7,934 bases of DNA, taken from Bacillota bacterium. GTDB lineage: Bacteria; Bacillota; Clostridia; Christensenellales; UBA1242. The position numbers and the translations under genes were made by a program. Positions 1-6,864 of the stretch are shown piece by piece. Below the pieces are notes generated by a model that made no database searches, was not told where the DNA came from, and was given only the letters and a program-made list of their open reading frames with translations. The first letter of the stretch is position 1. Every line of letters starts with the position of its first letter. The stretch spans positions 1-7,934 of the forward strand of contig WQSK01000035.1 in NCBI GenBank assembly GCA_009787915.1. Reading direction: 5' to 3'.

Positions 1-1958
1 CGGGCAAACCCGCTATCGGTGTGGGCGCAGGTAACGTTCCCGCCGTCATCCACAAAACCGCAGACATTAAAACCGCGGTCAGTTCTATCATTGTTTCAAA
101 AACATTTGATAATGGGGTAGTTTGTGCTTCTGAACAAGCCATCATCATTGACGAGGCAATCTACGCCGAGGTCAAAAAAGAGTTTACTTATCAAGGTTGT
201 TATTTTTTGACCCCAGACGAAACCGAAAAAGTCCGAAAAACCATTGTCGTAAACGGCGGCTTGAACGCAAAAATTGTTGGTCAATCGGCGGAAACAATTG
301 CGGGCTTGGCAGGTATCTCGGTTCCTAAAGACACAAAAATTTTGATTGGTGAGGTCGAATCCGTCGAGTTCACCGAAGAATTTGCGCATGAAAAGTTGTC
401 ACCAGTTTTGGCTTTTTACAAATACAAAAAATTCGACGAAGCGGTAAAAAAAGCACACGCCCTCATCGTCGCAGGCGGATATGGACATACGGCATCGCTT
501 CACATTAATGTTAATGAAAAAAAAGATATGGATAAATTTGAATCCGAGATGAAAACCTGCCGTATCCTTATAAACACCCCGTCGTCGCACGGCGGTATCG
601 GTGACTTATATAACTTTAGTTTAAATCCGTCTTTGACCCTTGGTTGCGGTTCATGGGGCGGGAACTCGGTGTCTGAAAACGTTGGAGTCAAACACCTTAT
701 AAATATTAAAACAGTAGCAGAAAGGAGAGAAAATATGTTGTGGTTTAGAACACCTGAAAAGGTCTATTTCAAAAGAGGATGCCTAAAAGTCGCACTCGAT
801 GAGTTGAAACAAGTCTATGGAAAGAAAAAAGTCTTTATCGTCACGGACGAGTTTTTGTACAAAAACAACTATACAAAACCCGTCACCGACAAGTTGGACG
901 AAATGGGAATTCGTCACCATACGTTCTTTAACGTAAAGCCCGACCCAACACTATCGACCGCGCACGAGGGTGCGAAAATCATGAGGGAGTTCGAACCCGA
1001 TTGTATCATTGCACTTGGCGGAGGCTCGCCAATCGACGCCGCAAAAATCATGTGGGTTTTGTATGAACACCCAAAAGCCGACTTCCTTGACCTTGCTATG
1101 CGATTCATGGATATCAGAAAACGTGTTTGTGGCTTTCCAAAAATGGGTGGCAAAGCAAACTTTATCGCAATCCCAACCACCGCAGGTACGGGTTCCGAAG
1201 TCACACCTTTCGCGGTTATCACGGACGACAAAACAGGTATTAAATACCCACTTGCCGACTATGAAATTTTGCCTAACATGGCTATTGTTGACATTGACCT
1301 TATGATGGATATGCCAAAAGGTCTTACCGCCGCATCTGGTATCGACGCACTGGTTCACTCTTTGGAAGCCTATGCCTCTATGTTGGCATCGGATTACACG
1401 GACGGCATGGCACTGACCGCAATCAAAAATGTGTTCAAGTACCTCCCAATCGCATACGCCGATGGCAAGAACGCCGAAGCGCGTGAAAAAATGGCAGACG
1501 CCGCAACAATAGCAGGTATGTCGTTCGCAAATGCTTTCCTTGGAATATGCCATTCGATGGCGCACAAACTAGGGGCTTTCTTTGACCTCCCGCATGGTGT
1601 GGCAAACGCGCTCTTAATAAAAGAAGTCATTAAATACAACGCCACCGACAACCCAAAAAAAATGGGTGCGTTCTCGCAATACACACATCCGTTTGCAAAA
1701 GCCCGATATGAAGAAATTGCGTCTTATATCGGTGTTAAAGGGGTAGACGGTTTGCTTGGAAAAATCGACGAATTGAAGGCCGCTATTGGAATTAAAAAGA
1801 CAATCAAAGAATACGGTGTTTCAGAAAAAGATTTCCTAGAAAAAATGGACAAAATGGTAGAGCAAGCCTTCGACGACCAATGTACAGGCGCAAATCCACG
1901 CTACCCGCTTATGGCCGAGATGAAACAAATGTACCTCAACGCTTTTTACGGGAAGTAA
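1..1958 (+). CDS. adhE: Bifunctional acetaldehyde-CoA/alcohol dehydrogenase AdhE (5'-truncated by window)
   Basis: AdhE reduces acetyl-CoA to acetaldehyde and then to ethanol with two NADH, regenerating NAD+ in fermentation; the family forms cytosolic spirosome filaments. The frame is open from base 3, so the start lies upstream; about 651 codons are present against roughly 890 for the family, and about 205 N-terminal residues are missing. The aldehyde dehydrogenase part shows the catalytic cysteine in NGVVCASEQ (Cys codon 123-125). A linker ending RRENMLW (about 723-743) leads into the iron-dependent alcohol dehydrogenase part. That part has the nucleotide-binding GGGSPIDAAK (about 1018-1047), GTGSEVTPF and the four metal ligands: Asp 1344, His 1356, His 1551 and His 1593, with the spacing seen in FucO-type enzymes. 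The conserved C-terminal DDQCTGANPRYPL is present. Nothing looks broken. It is cotranscribed with rex, 3 nt downstream, so Rex control is likely; the promoter is outside the window. Confidence 0.97.
   Translation, partial: GKPAIGVGAGNVPAVIHKTADIKTAVSSIIVSKTFDNGVVCASEQAIIIDEAIYAEVKKEFTYQGCYFLTPDETEKVRKTIVVNGGLNAKIVGQSAETIAGLAGISVPKDTKILIGEVESVEFTEEFAHEKLSPVLAFYKYKKFDEAVKKAHALIVAGGYGHTASLHINVNEKKDMDKFESEMKTCRILINTPSSHGGIGDLYNFSLNPSLTLGCGSWGGNSVSENVGVKHLINIKTVAERRENMLWFRTPEKVYFKRGCLKVALDELKQVYGKKKVFIVTDEFLYKNNYTKPVTDKLDEMGIRHHTFFNVKPDPTLSTAHEGAKIMREFEPDCIIALGGGSPIDAAKIMWVLYEHPKADFLDLAMRFMDIRKRVCGFPKMGGKANFIAIPTTAGTGSEVTPFAVITDDKTGIKYPLADYEILPNMAIVDIDLMMDMPKGLTAASGIDALVHSLEAYASMLASDYTDGMALTAIKNVFKYLPIAYADGKNAEAREKMADAATIAGMSFANAFLGICHSMAHKLGAFFDLPHGVANALLIKEVIKYNATDNPKKMGAFSQYTHPFAKARYEEIASYIGVKGVDGLLGKIDELKAAIGIKKTIKEYGVSEKDFLEKMDKMVEQAFDDQCTGANPRYPLMAEMKQMYLNAFYGK
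723..737 (+). promoter_or_regulatory. Internal Shine-Dalgarno and ATG at the ALDH/ADH domain boundary of adhE
   Basis: AGGAGA at 723-728 is followed by the in-frame ATG at 735-737; 7 nt separate GGAG from the ATG. The site lies exactly in the linker between the two enzyme domains (RRENMLW). Starting here would give a 407 aa protein containing the whole iron alcohol dehydrogenase domain. The protein motif RRENML is itself conserved, so the purine run could be a by-product of coding. Internal initiation is an inference. Confidence 0.35.
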
Positions 1959-1964
1959 ACCATG
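1951..1964 (+). promoter_or_regulatory. Ribosome binding site and start of rex, overlapping the adhE stop
   Basis: GGAAG at 1951-1955 abuts the adhE stop codon TAA (1956-1958) and lies 6 nt before the ATG at 1962. This fixes the rex start and suggests translational coupling, because ribosomes ending adhE cover the rex site. Confidence 0.6.
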
Positions 1965-2555
1965 TTGCTTTATAATCGGTTGTTAAGTTATCTGAGATTT
2001 ATGAAACAACTTTCCAATGAAACAGAAACGATTTCCTCAACTACGATTGCGTCGGCGCTTGGTGTGCACGAGGTTCAGGTTAGGAAAGACCTTGCTATGG
2101 TCAGTGACGGGGGCAAGCCCAAAATTGGTTACGTGACCAAGGATTTAATCGTTGATATTGAACGGTTTTTGGGGCACGGAAAGTCAACCAAGGCCGTTCT
2201 TGTAGGGGTCGGGAATTTGGGCAAGTCGTTTCTTAAATACGAGAATTTTAAAAACTATGGGCTTGAAATTGTGGGCGCGTTTGACCGAGAACCGACCCTT
2301 GTTGGCACCCAAGTCGGTGGTATTAAGGTCTTTGGTATTGACGATATCGCCAATTTTTGCAAGCATCAAAATGTTCAGGTCGGGATTATCACCGTGCCAG
2401 CGGTTTGTGCGCAGAGCGTTTGTGACAAACTTGTGAGTGCGGGAATTCGCGCGCTCTGGAACTTTACGCCGACGAACCTTAGGGTGCCACAAACTGTCAT
2501 AATCAAAAACGAGGATATGGCCGCGTCGCTTGCGATGCTCACAAGACAGTTGTAG
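1962..2555 (+). CDS. rex: Redox-sensing transcriptional repressor Rex
   Basis: Rex is a homodimeric repressor that binds DNA when NAD+ is high and leaves it when NADH rises, derepressing fermentation genes such as adhE. The 197 aa protein has an N-terminal winged helix (about residues 5-60) with the family signature ASALGVHEVQVRKDL. A Rossmann NAD(H) domain follows, with the glycine motif GVGNLG at 82-87 and the downstream acidic GAFD. The closing segment WNFTPTNLRVP and IIKNEDMAASL matches the C-terminal part of Rex. It is slightly shorter than the usual 205-215 aa, with a short N-terminus. The loop after the recognition helix reads MVSDGGKPKIGY where most Rex proteins have YFGEFGKxGVGY, so the aromatic residues are lost. 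It lies 3 nt after adhE, which suggests it controls that operon and itself. No full Rex operator is visible in the window. Confidence 0.95.
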   Translation: MLLYNRLLSYLRFMKQLSNETETISSTTIASALGVHEVQVRKDLAMVSDGGKPKIGYVTKDLIVDIERFLGHGKSTKAVLVGVGNLGKSFLKYENFKNYGLEIVGAFDREPTLVGTQVGGIKVFGIDDIANFCKHQNVQVGIITVPAVCAQSVCDKLVSAGIRALWNFTPTNLRVPQTVIIKNEDMAASLAMLTRQL

Positions 2556-2575
2556 GAATTGTTGGCAGATTTTTC

Positions 2576-2632
2576 TTGTAATTAAAAAGTTTGTATGATA
2601 TACTTTGTACATTCCAATAATAGACAAAGGAG
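2576..2632 (+). promoter_or_regulatory. Sigma70-like promoter and ribosome binding site for the 182 aa gene
   Basis: A -35 TTGTAA (2576-2581) and a -10 TATACT (2599-2604) are separated by exactly 17 bp. A strong Shine-Dalgarno AAAGGAG (2626-2632) lies 6 nt before the ATG at 2639. The predicted leader is about 28 nt. This separates the gene from the adhE-rex operon, although read-through is possible because no convincing terminator follows rex. Confidence 0.6.
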
Positions 2633-2638
2633 AAAATT

Positions 2639-3187
2639 ATGGAAGCAAAAACATATCTTAAAGAAGCCGACTTTCCGATGCCTGCAAAAACACACAAGCC
2701 CACGGATGCAGGGTACTTGTGCGAGATTGAACTTGAGAGTTACATGAAGTCTATCGAGGTTCTTAGGCCGTGGGAAACTTTGGAAGTCAACAAGGAAACG
2801 GTTGGGGTACCAGCGTTGGTTATCAAAGTCGACAAAGCAAAATTGCCTAAAGGCGAAACGGATAGAACCGATATTTTCTTTAACGTCATTCAATACAAAT
2901 TCAGTTGCGATATCAAAAACGGTAAACTTGGTAAAAAGAGTTTGGCGAATTTTAAAACCTACGTGAAGGGTATCTATTCATACAGTTATCCTGCGTTTGT
3001 TTTGGAAAAACTTAAAAAAGCCAATAAAGAAATGGCAAAAAAATATGCCGAAGAATTTAAGGCGGAACTTGAAAAGTTGTACACCAAAAAAATCAACAGC
3101 GAAAAAACCCAGTTGGAAAAACTTAAAGCCGAAATTGACGGAACGGTTGCGGAATCAAAATCTGCGCTTGCAAAAATCAAGGCTTAA
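2639..3187 (+). CDS. Hypothetical protein, lysine-rich with C-terminal coiled coil (182 aa)
   Basis: I do not recognise this protein. The start is well supported by AAAGGAG 6 nt upstream and a promoter before it. Residues 1-120 look like a compact soluble domain with mixed strands (for example GVPALVIKVDK and DIFFNVIQYKFSCDI). Residues 121-182 are almost all Lys, Glu, Ala and Leu and should form a long helix or coiled coil (for example FKAELEKLYTKK). There is no signal peptide or membrane segment, so it is probably cytosolic. It lies 83 nt after rex with its own promoter, and its stop overlaps that of the convergent gene by 4 nt. The strong translation signals suggest it is well expressed. 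A link to redox control is possible only by position. Confidence 0.8.
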   Translation: MEAKTYLKEADFPMPAKTHKPTDAGYLCEIELESYMKSIEVLRPWETLEVNKETVGVPALVIKVDKAKLPKGETDRTDIFFNVIQYKFSCDIKNGKLGKKSLANFKTYVKGIYSYSYPAFVLEKLKKANKEMAKKYAEEFKAELEKLYTKKINSEKTQLEKLKAEIDGTVAESKSALAKIKA

Positions 3188-3849
3188 TTAAGGGGTTTCC
3201 CCAGAATTTTTGACACGGATTGTTCGGTGAAAGCCCCATTTTTTTGGAGCAAAATCCAACGCATATCCGAGATTTTTATAATGCCTTTATGCGGTATCTC
3301 AAGGGCGAACTCGTTTGTTTTCGCAAAAATTGTGCACTCGAAATTCGGGTTGTATGTAATTTCGTCTACGCGGTATTTGATTTCACCAGTTTGATTTATG
3401 GTAACGAAACCGCTTGCCATAGATTTCAAGAGTTCAAAAGTATTACACGACCCAATTTGTACGTGCCCGTGTTCTTTGACGTTCGTCCTTTGGTTAAGGT
3501 CGATGTACTCGATTTGGATTTTGCCTTGCTTGACAAGGTCGCCAACCGAGGTTTTCCCTGGCAAACATTTTTCGGCGAAAACAAAGTTTGATACGGAAAG
3601 CAAGTCACAATCTTTTAAAAACAAAACACGGACAGGGGACTTGTTTTTAACGAACAAAACCATATTGGAATACGATTTTAAAACCTCGCCATGCAAAAGT
3701 TTCCATTCGATATTACAGTTTGAGATAACTTGGATTTTGTCAAACAGTTGTCGTTTCTTTGCCGTGAACTCGTCATAGATTGCGGGCAAAAAAATCTCAG
3801 CTGCGCTGACGCCCATGCGCCAAATATCAATGGTGATCACAGTTTTCAT
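3184..3849 (-). CDS. Hypothetical protein (221 aa)
   Basis: I do not recognise this protein. It is a soluble-looking 221 aa chain with alternating strands and helices and no signal peptide or transmembrane run. It begins MKTVITIDIWRMG. Segments such as NMVLFVKNK, VRVLFLKDCDLL and GKIQIEYIDL look like strands of a beta-rich domain, and five cysteines are scattered (ISNCNI, LKDCDL, AEKCLP, GSCNTF, FECTIF) without a metal-binding spacing. No Shine-Dalgarno precedes the ATG at 3847-3849; a promoter-like -10 ends 5 nt upstream, suggesting a leaderless mRNA. It is divergent from the Ig-like gene across 75 bp and convergent with the 182 aa gene, overlapping it by 4 nt. Plus-strand reading frames across this region contain no recognisable motif, so the minus frame is preferred. 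Confidence 0.72.
   Translation of the reverse strand: MKTVITIDIWRMGVSAAEIFLPAIYDEFTAKKRQLFDKIQVISNCNIEWKLLHGEVLKSYSNMVLFVKNKSPVRVLFLKDCDLLSVSNFVFAEKCLPGKTSVGDLVKQGKIQIEYIDLNQRTNVKEHGHVQIGSCNTFELLKSMASGFVTINQTGEIKYRVDEITYNPNFECTIFAKTNEFALEIPHKGIIKISDMRWILLQKNGAFTEQSVSKILGKPLN
3192..3211 (+). terminator. Weak possible rho-independent terminator after the 182 aa gene
   Basis: GGGG TTT CCCC (3192-3202) is followed by AGAATTTTT (3203-3211). The stem is only 4 bp and the T run starts 4 nt after it, so it would be a weak terminator. It lies 4 nt past the stop at 3187 and inside the 3' end of the convergent gene, where a terminator for the plus-strand gene would have to be. Confidence 0.3.
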
Positions 3850-3854
3850 AAGTC

Positions 3855-3883
3855 AACGTAGCATTTTTTGAAAACTTTGACAA
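3855..3883 (-). promoter_or_regulatory. Possible leaderless-type promoter of the 221 aa gene
   Basis: Reading the minus strand, TTGTCA (3878-3883, 5/6 to consensus) and TACGTT (3855-3860, 3/6) are separated by 17 bp. The -10 ends 5 nt before the start codon. The weak -10 makes this the poorest member of the leaderless set apart from the one before 7724. Confidence 0.35.
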
Positions 3884-3888
3884 ATCAT

Positions 3889-3924
3889 TTGTATGTGGCA
3901 AAATTTATGTGACATACTAGAGGC
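3889..3924 (+). promoter_or_regulatory. Possible leaderless-type promoter of the Ig-like gene
   Basis: CATACT (3913-3918, 5/6 to TATAAT) ends 6 nt before the ATG at 3925. TTGTAT (3889-3894) lies 18 bp further upstream and is a poor -35. The AGAGG at 3919-3923 is only 1 nt from the ATG, too close to act as a normal Shine-Dalgarno. The alternative -35 TTGACA (3877-3882) has no good -10 at proper spacing. Confidence 0.4.
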
Positions 3925-5109
3925 ATGAAAGCAATCATCATTGCGGGAATTTGTTTGTTAATTTTTTTTGGTGCATTGTTTGGCGGGCTTTGGGCGGCAG
4001 GTGTTTTTGAAAGGGGCCCAACCTATGTAGATGCAATGGCTCCGAATATTACAACCCAACCAACCGCACAAACCGTGGACGTTGGGGCGGTTGTAACCCT
4101 CTCGGTCACGGCAACTTCACCCGACGGTGGGAGCCTCAGTTTTCAATGGTTCAGAAATTCCTTCAACGATACGGTAGGTGCAACAAAGATACAAGATGCA
4201 ACCAATGCGACCCTTAACCCAAACACGCAAACAGCAGGGACTGTGTTCTTTTTTGTGGTTGTAACAAACACGAACACGACCGTAAACGGTGCGCAAACCG
4301 CATACGCCACAAGTAATGTTGTACCCGTATCCGTCCAGCAAGTTGTAAACATCACAATCGAGGGCGGAACCGTTCGACTTTTGGTTGCAAACGATGATAC
4401 CGCGGTTGAATCAGGAGAGTTCCGCTCTGGGCAAATTGTCGTCATCACACCTGTTGATTTGGTAAACTTTTTGTACTTCACAAACAACGCTAATAATACC
4501 GTCTTTGCATGGAGGCACCAATTGATTGAACAAAATGGGGTAGCCCGAACCTTTACCCACATGGTGACAGGCGATTTGAACCTAAGGGCGGTGGGGCACG
4601 AGAATGTAATAGGTCTTGGTGTCGTAGGTCAACCAACGTTGCAACCTAACGACAGAATACAACAATTTAACCAAGCCCCGATTGCCCTAAATAACCACGG
4701 CGGTTTAATGCACAGCGTGCGTATGGGTTTTTTGACCGACCCAAACCATACTGGTAACCTAAGCGCAGGCGTTATGTCAATGGGTACTTGGGTTGGGCCT
4801 GGGCATGGAGAGTGGTCAGAGTCTGGTCTTGGCGGTGTAATAGCCCCTACGTTTAGTGGCCAAACCGTCGAGTTCGAACTATTGGGTGGGTCCGAGCGAT
4901 ATGTTTTGTACTTGATAGTTTTTGTTCCCGAACTTAATACAAATATGGCGTTTATCACAAATCCAAATAACCACGCCGAAGCAACTGGCCCAATTGGACC
5001 TGGCTGGACTATTCCGCGACCGCCCGTGCTTGCACCTGGAGTCATGGTCACATATACGTTCACAAATGCAAATGGGCAAACGTTTATTTTGAACTCGCGC
5101 GCTAACTAA
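3925..5109 (+). CDS. Signal-anchored extracellular protein with Ig-like domain (394 aa)
   Basis: The N-terminus has a lysine and a hydrophobic stretch (about residues 3-27), typical of an uncleaved signal anchor or a signal peptide, so the rest should be outside the membrane. Residues 41-138 match bacterial Ig-like domains: TQPTAQTVDVGAVVTLSVTA, then the core Trp in SFQWFRN and a closing strand NVVPVSVQ. Residues 141-224 (NITIEGGTV, SGEFRSGQIVVITP, FAWRH, FTHMVTGDLNLRAVG) resemble the beta-repeat fold often called InlB-type or 'bacterial repeat', in a divergent form. Residues 225-394 are Gly-, Asn- and Pro-rich and unrecognised. There is no LPXTG motif or C-terminal membrane segment, so attachment would be through the N-terminal helix. 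The role could be adhesion or cell-envelope structure; this is inferred from domains only. No usable Shine-Dalgarno is present. Confidence 0.85.
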   Translation: MKAIIIAGICLLIFFGALFGGLWAAGVFERGPTYVDAMAPNITTQPTAQTVDVGAVVTLSVTATSPDGGSLSFQWFRNSFNDTVGATKIQDATNATLNPNTQTAGTVFFFVVVTNTNTTVNGAQTAYATSNVVPVSVQQVVNITIEGGTVRLLVANDDTAVESGEFRSGQIVVITPVDLVNFLYFTNNANNTVFAWRHQLIEQNGVARTFTHMVTGDLNLRAVGHENVIGLGVVGQPTLQPNDRIQQFNQAPIALNNHGGLMHSVRMGFLTDPNHTGNLSAGVMSMGTWVGPGHGEWSESGLGGVIAPTFSGQTVEFELLGGSERYVLYLIVFVPELNTNMAFITNPNNHAEATGPIGPGWTIPRPPVLAPGVMVTYTFTNANGQTFILNSRAN

Positions 5110-5122
5110 TTTGCGATAAGCC

Positions 5123-5151
5123 TTGCAAAAATCTTTTCCTCATAGTACAAT
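5123..5151 (+). promoter_or_regulatory. Leaderless-type promoter of the PH-like membrane protein gene
   Basis: TTGCAA (5123-5128, 4/6) and TACAAT (5146-5151, 5/6) are separated by exactly 17 bp. The -10 ends 5 nt before the ATG at 5157, so transcription should begin at or next to the start codon. No Shine-Dalgarno lies upstream. Confidence 0.55.
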
Positions 5152-5156
5152 CAAGC

Positions 5157-5675
5157 ATGCCAAATATGTTATACATAGTTCTGCCGTTGTTTGCCCTAAG
5201 TTTTTTATTCACCCTGTTTAGGTTTTACAGGATGAGGTCGGAAACACGCCGTATGATAGACCGACACCCTATGGCGCGAAACGCGGTTTTCGTCATCCGC
5301 AATCGTGTTTGGTTTACGGACGGGCATACGATAACCTCGCGCGCACCTGTGGGGGCGTTTATATTGACCCACGATGTGTTGTTGTTCTATGTCGCCCCAA
5401 GCCCAAACGCACACCGTATGTCCATGGGCTCGAATTCGGGTATAAGCAAAAATATCAACCTCACTGACATCAAGTCCGTTGAAATAATGCCACAAGGGTC
5501 TGGCTCGGCGTACGACGACATTACAATTGTTATGCAAGATGATTCTCGCGGTATTTTCAGTATCGGCGACCGCATAAACAAAAACACAGGCAAACGACCT
5601 AGGGCGGAATTAATCGAACACATCCGACGCATAGCCCCTCGCATCATAGTCACAGGGGAAGAACGAAGGTTCTAA
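5157..5675 (+). CDS. Membrane-anchored PH/GRAM-like domain protein (172 aa)
   Basis: Residues 3-21 form one transmembrane helix (LYIVLPLFALSFLFTLF), followed by a basic stretch (RFYRMRSETRR) that places the remainder in the cytoplasm. Residues 43-140 have the strand pattern of a PH or GRAM-like beta domain: AVFVIRNRVWF, APVGAFILTHDVLLFYVA, INLTDIKSVEIM, DDITIVMQDDSRGIFSIGD. The 'display on membrane, convert to strand, then D-I-xx-V' pattern is common in bacterial PH-like proteins of unknown ligand. A C-terminal helix (AELIEHIRRIA) would cap the fold. The first ATG is chosen because a promoter -10 ends 5 nt before it; an in-frame ATG at 5166 is an alternative. It follows the Ig-like gene by 47 nt with its own promoter, and is convergent with the small gene after it. 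The function is unknown. Confidence 0.8.
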   Translation: MPNMLYIVLPLFALSFLFTLFRFYRMRSETRRMIDRHPMARNAVFVIRNRVWFTDGHTITSRAPVGAFILTHDVLLFYVAPSPNAHRMSMGSNSGISKNINLTDIKSVEIMPQGSGSAYDDITIVMQDDSRGIFSIGDRINKNTGKRPRAELIEHIRRIAPRIIVTGEERRF

Positions 5676-5678
5676 ACC

Positions 5679-5873
5679 TCATTTACCACAATCGCATTCA
5701 AGTTCCTTTATCTTGTCTTTAAGCACCGTCATTTCTTCACGAATAGCATCTATGCCGTCCGTGTTTCTGTTGATTGCACGTTTTTTCTTTAGGGACAAAG
5801 TCAAATGCGTCGCGATTGATGCGACTTCTAATACAATAAGTATCACCATTAATGAAATAGACAAATAAGCCAT
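5679..5873 (-). CDS. Small single-pass membrane protein with charged helical tail (64 aa)
   Basis: The 64 aa protein has a transmembrane helix at about residues 4-24 (LSISLMVILIVLEVASIATH), then KKKR as a positive-inside stop signal. A helix with heptad-like hydrophobic spacing follows (IDAIREEMTVLKDKIKELE), and the chain ends CDCGK. This suggests an N-out or N-terminal anchor with a cytoplasmic coiled coil that may oligomerise; the terminal CDC pair could bind metal or form a disulfide, which is speculative. A strong promoter with exact spacing whose -10 ends 7 nt before the start codon supports that it is a real gene. It has no Shine-Dalgarno. Its stop (TGA, 5679-5681) is 3 nt from the stop of the convergent PH-like gene. 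Confidence 0.72.
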   Translation of the reverse strand: MAYLSISLMVILIVLEVASIATHLTLSLKKKRAINRNTDGIDAIREEMTVLKDKIKELECDCGK

Positions 5874-5880
5874 AGCACGT

Positions 5881-5909
5881 ATTGTATAACAACCCTAAAA
5901 TCTTGACAA
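5881..5909 (-). promoter_or_regulatory. Leaderless-type promoter of the 64 aa membrane protein gene
   Basis: On the minus strand, TTGTCA (5904-5909, 5/6) and TACAAT (5881-5886, 5/6) are separated by exactly 17 bp. The -10 ends 7 nt before the ATG at 5871-5873. This is one of the two clearest examples of the leaderless arrangement in the window. Confidence 0.6.
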
Positions 5910-5931
5910 GTATTTTTTTGTGTTATCGCAA

Positions 5932-6828
5932 TTAAAATTCTGGTTCTTCAACATTAAGCGCAGACATCTTTTGAAAATTCACTTCTACAAGTTCTTGCAT
6001 ATATTGTTGTGTCTGTTCGATTTTTTCTTTGTTAGCGTACGGCTTAGCAGTATAAGTGATTCCTATGGGCAGATTAAAATCAAAATAGTTTCTCGCAAAA
6101 TCGCTTGCCTTATCGGAGGATAGTCCCAATTCGGTTAAGTACCCAATTCGCTCGGTAACGGACATGTCGCGGAGGGTGCAAGCAAGTTTGTTGTGAATCC
6201 CACCGAACATAAATTGGTCTTTAGGGCTGTAGAGCATACGTTCTTCTTGGTCCGCGCTCGCGTTGCCCAGTCTTTTGGAACCATAAATATCACGGTCATC
6301 CCCGTTGGAGATGGTAAACCTATATTTATCAATGTTTTGGAAATATTTCGAGCCAAAAACATAATCACCATGTACGTAACTTTTATCCGTACATTCGTCA
6401 AGTATTTTATTGCTTGCGGCGCCCATTGACTGATTTTCACTGTGGAATAAATTAATTTTTTCCATATCGTCGAGTCCTTTTGCTCGGCCCGAAAAAGTCA
6501 CATTGTTTAAAATCTGTTGTTTTGCCAAACCGACCAACTCATACGCCCGATACGCCATTTGCCCAGCGCATTCACGACCTTTTTCATCTTTTGTAAAAGG
6601 CTTCTCGGCATCCTCCAAAAATCTATACAAGTTATCCAAACTCAATTTTGCCGCAAGCACATTATATTTTGCCAAAACCTCTGTTCTTTTCGCGCGGTTT
6701 TGTATCCCTTCATAATGATTTGCCATAATTCCTTTAAACTCTGTGGTTTCTTTTCTTTCTTCGCGAAACTTCTCGTCGAACAAAGCCCTAACACTGTCAA
6801 CTACTTGTCTTAATTTTATATTTCCCAT
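5932..6828 (-). CDS. Hypothetical protein, helix-rich (298 aa)
   Basis: I do not recognise this protein. The start chosen is ATG at 6826-6828, giving MGNIKLRQVVDSV. A near-consensus promoter ends 7 nt upstream, so the longer frame beginning with TTG at 6900 would start inside or before the promoter. Residues 5-75 are strongly helical and charged (for example FDEKFREERKETTEFKG). The middle contains GNxx-type polar loops (SYVHGDYVFGSKYFQNID, ISNGDDRDIYGSKRLG). The C-terminal third is mixed and ends EEPEF. There is no signal peptide or transmembrane helix with this start, so it is probably cytosolic. It runs in the same direction as the 64 aa gene 58 nt downstream, which has its own promoter. 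No mobile-element relatives are recognisable. Confidence 0.78.
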   Translation of the reverse strand: MGNIKLRQVVDSVRALFDEKFREERKETTEFKGIMANHYEGIQNRAKRTEVLAKYNVLAAKLSLDNLYRFLEDAEKPFTKDEKGRECAGQMAYRAYELVGLAKQQILNNVTFSGRAKGLDDMEKINLFHSENQSMGAASNKILDECTDKSYVHGDYVFGSKYFQNIDKYRFTISNGDDRDIYGSKRLGNASADQEERMLYSPKDQFMFGGIHNKLACTLRDMSVTERIGYLTELGLSSDKASDFARNYFDFNLPIGITYTAKPYANKEKIEQTQQYMQELVEVNFQKMSALNVEEPEF

Positions 6829-6835
6829 TGTACGA

Positions 6836-6864
6836 ACTATACCACAAATTGCGGCAAAAGTCAA
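6836..6864 (-). promoter_or_regulatory. Leaderless-type promoter of the 298 aa gene
   Basis: On the minus strand, TTGACT (6859-6864, 5/6) and TATAGT (6836-6841, 5/6) are separated by exactly 17 bp. The -10 ends 7 nt before the ATG at 6826-6828, predicting transcription from the start codon itself. No Shine-Dalgarno is present. This promoter also decides the start codon. Confidence 0.65.

Noticed and set aside
951..1565. 204-codon open frame on the minus strand opposite adhE
   Set aside because: It is unusually rich in Cys, His and Trp, has no recognisable motif and mirrors a strongly conserved plus-strand gene.
1980..1986. TTGTTAA, a half-site of the Rex operator, near the rex start
   Set aside because: The matching TTAACAA half is missing at the required distance (the following bases are GTTATCTGAG) and the site lies inside coding sequence.
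2556..2590. Terminator after rex
   Set aside because: There is a run of five T (2570-2574), but no stem of useful length precedes it.
3220..3778. Two plus-strand open frames opposite the 221 aa gene
   Set aside because: They have no ribosome site or promoter, overlap each other in different frames, and look like shadows of the minus-strand gene.
3877..3882. TTGACA as the -35 of the Ig-like gene
   Set aside because: No acceptable -10 lies 16-18 bp downstream; the reverse complement of this stretch fits the minus-strand gene better.
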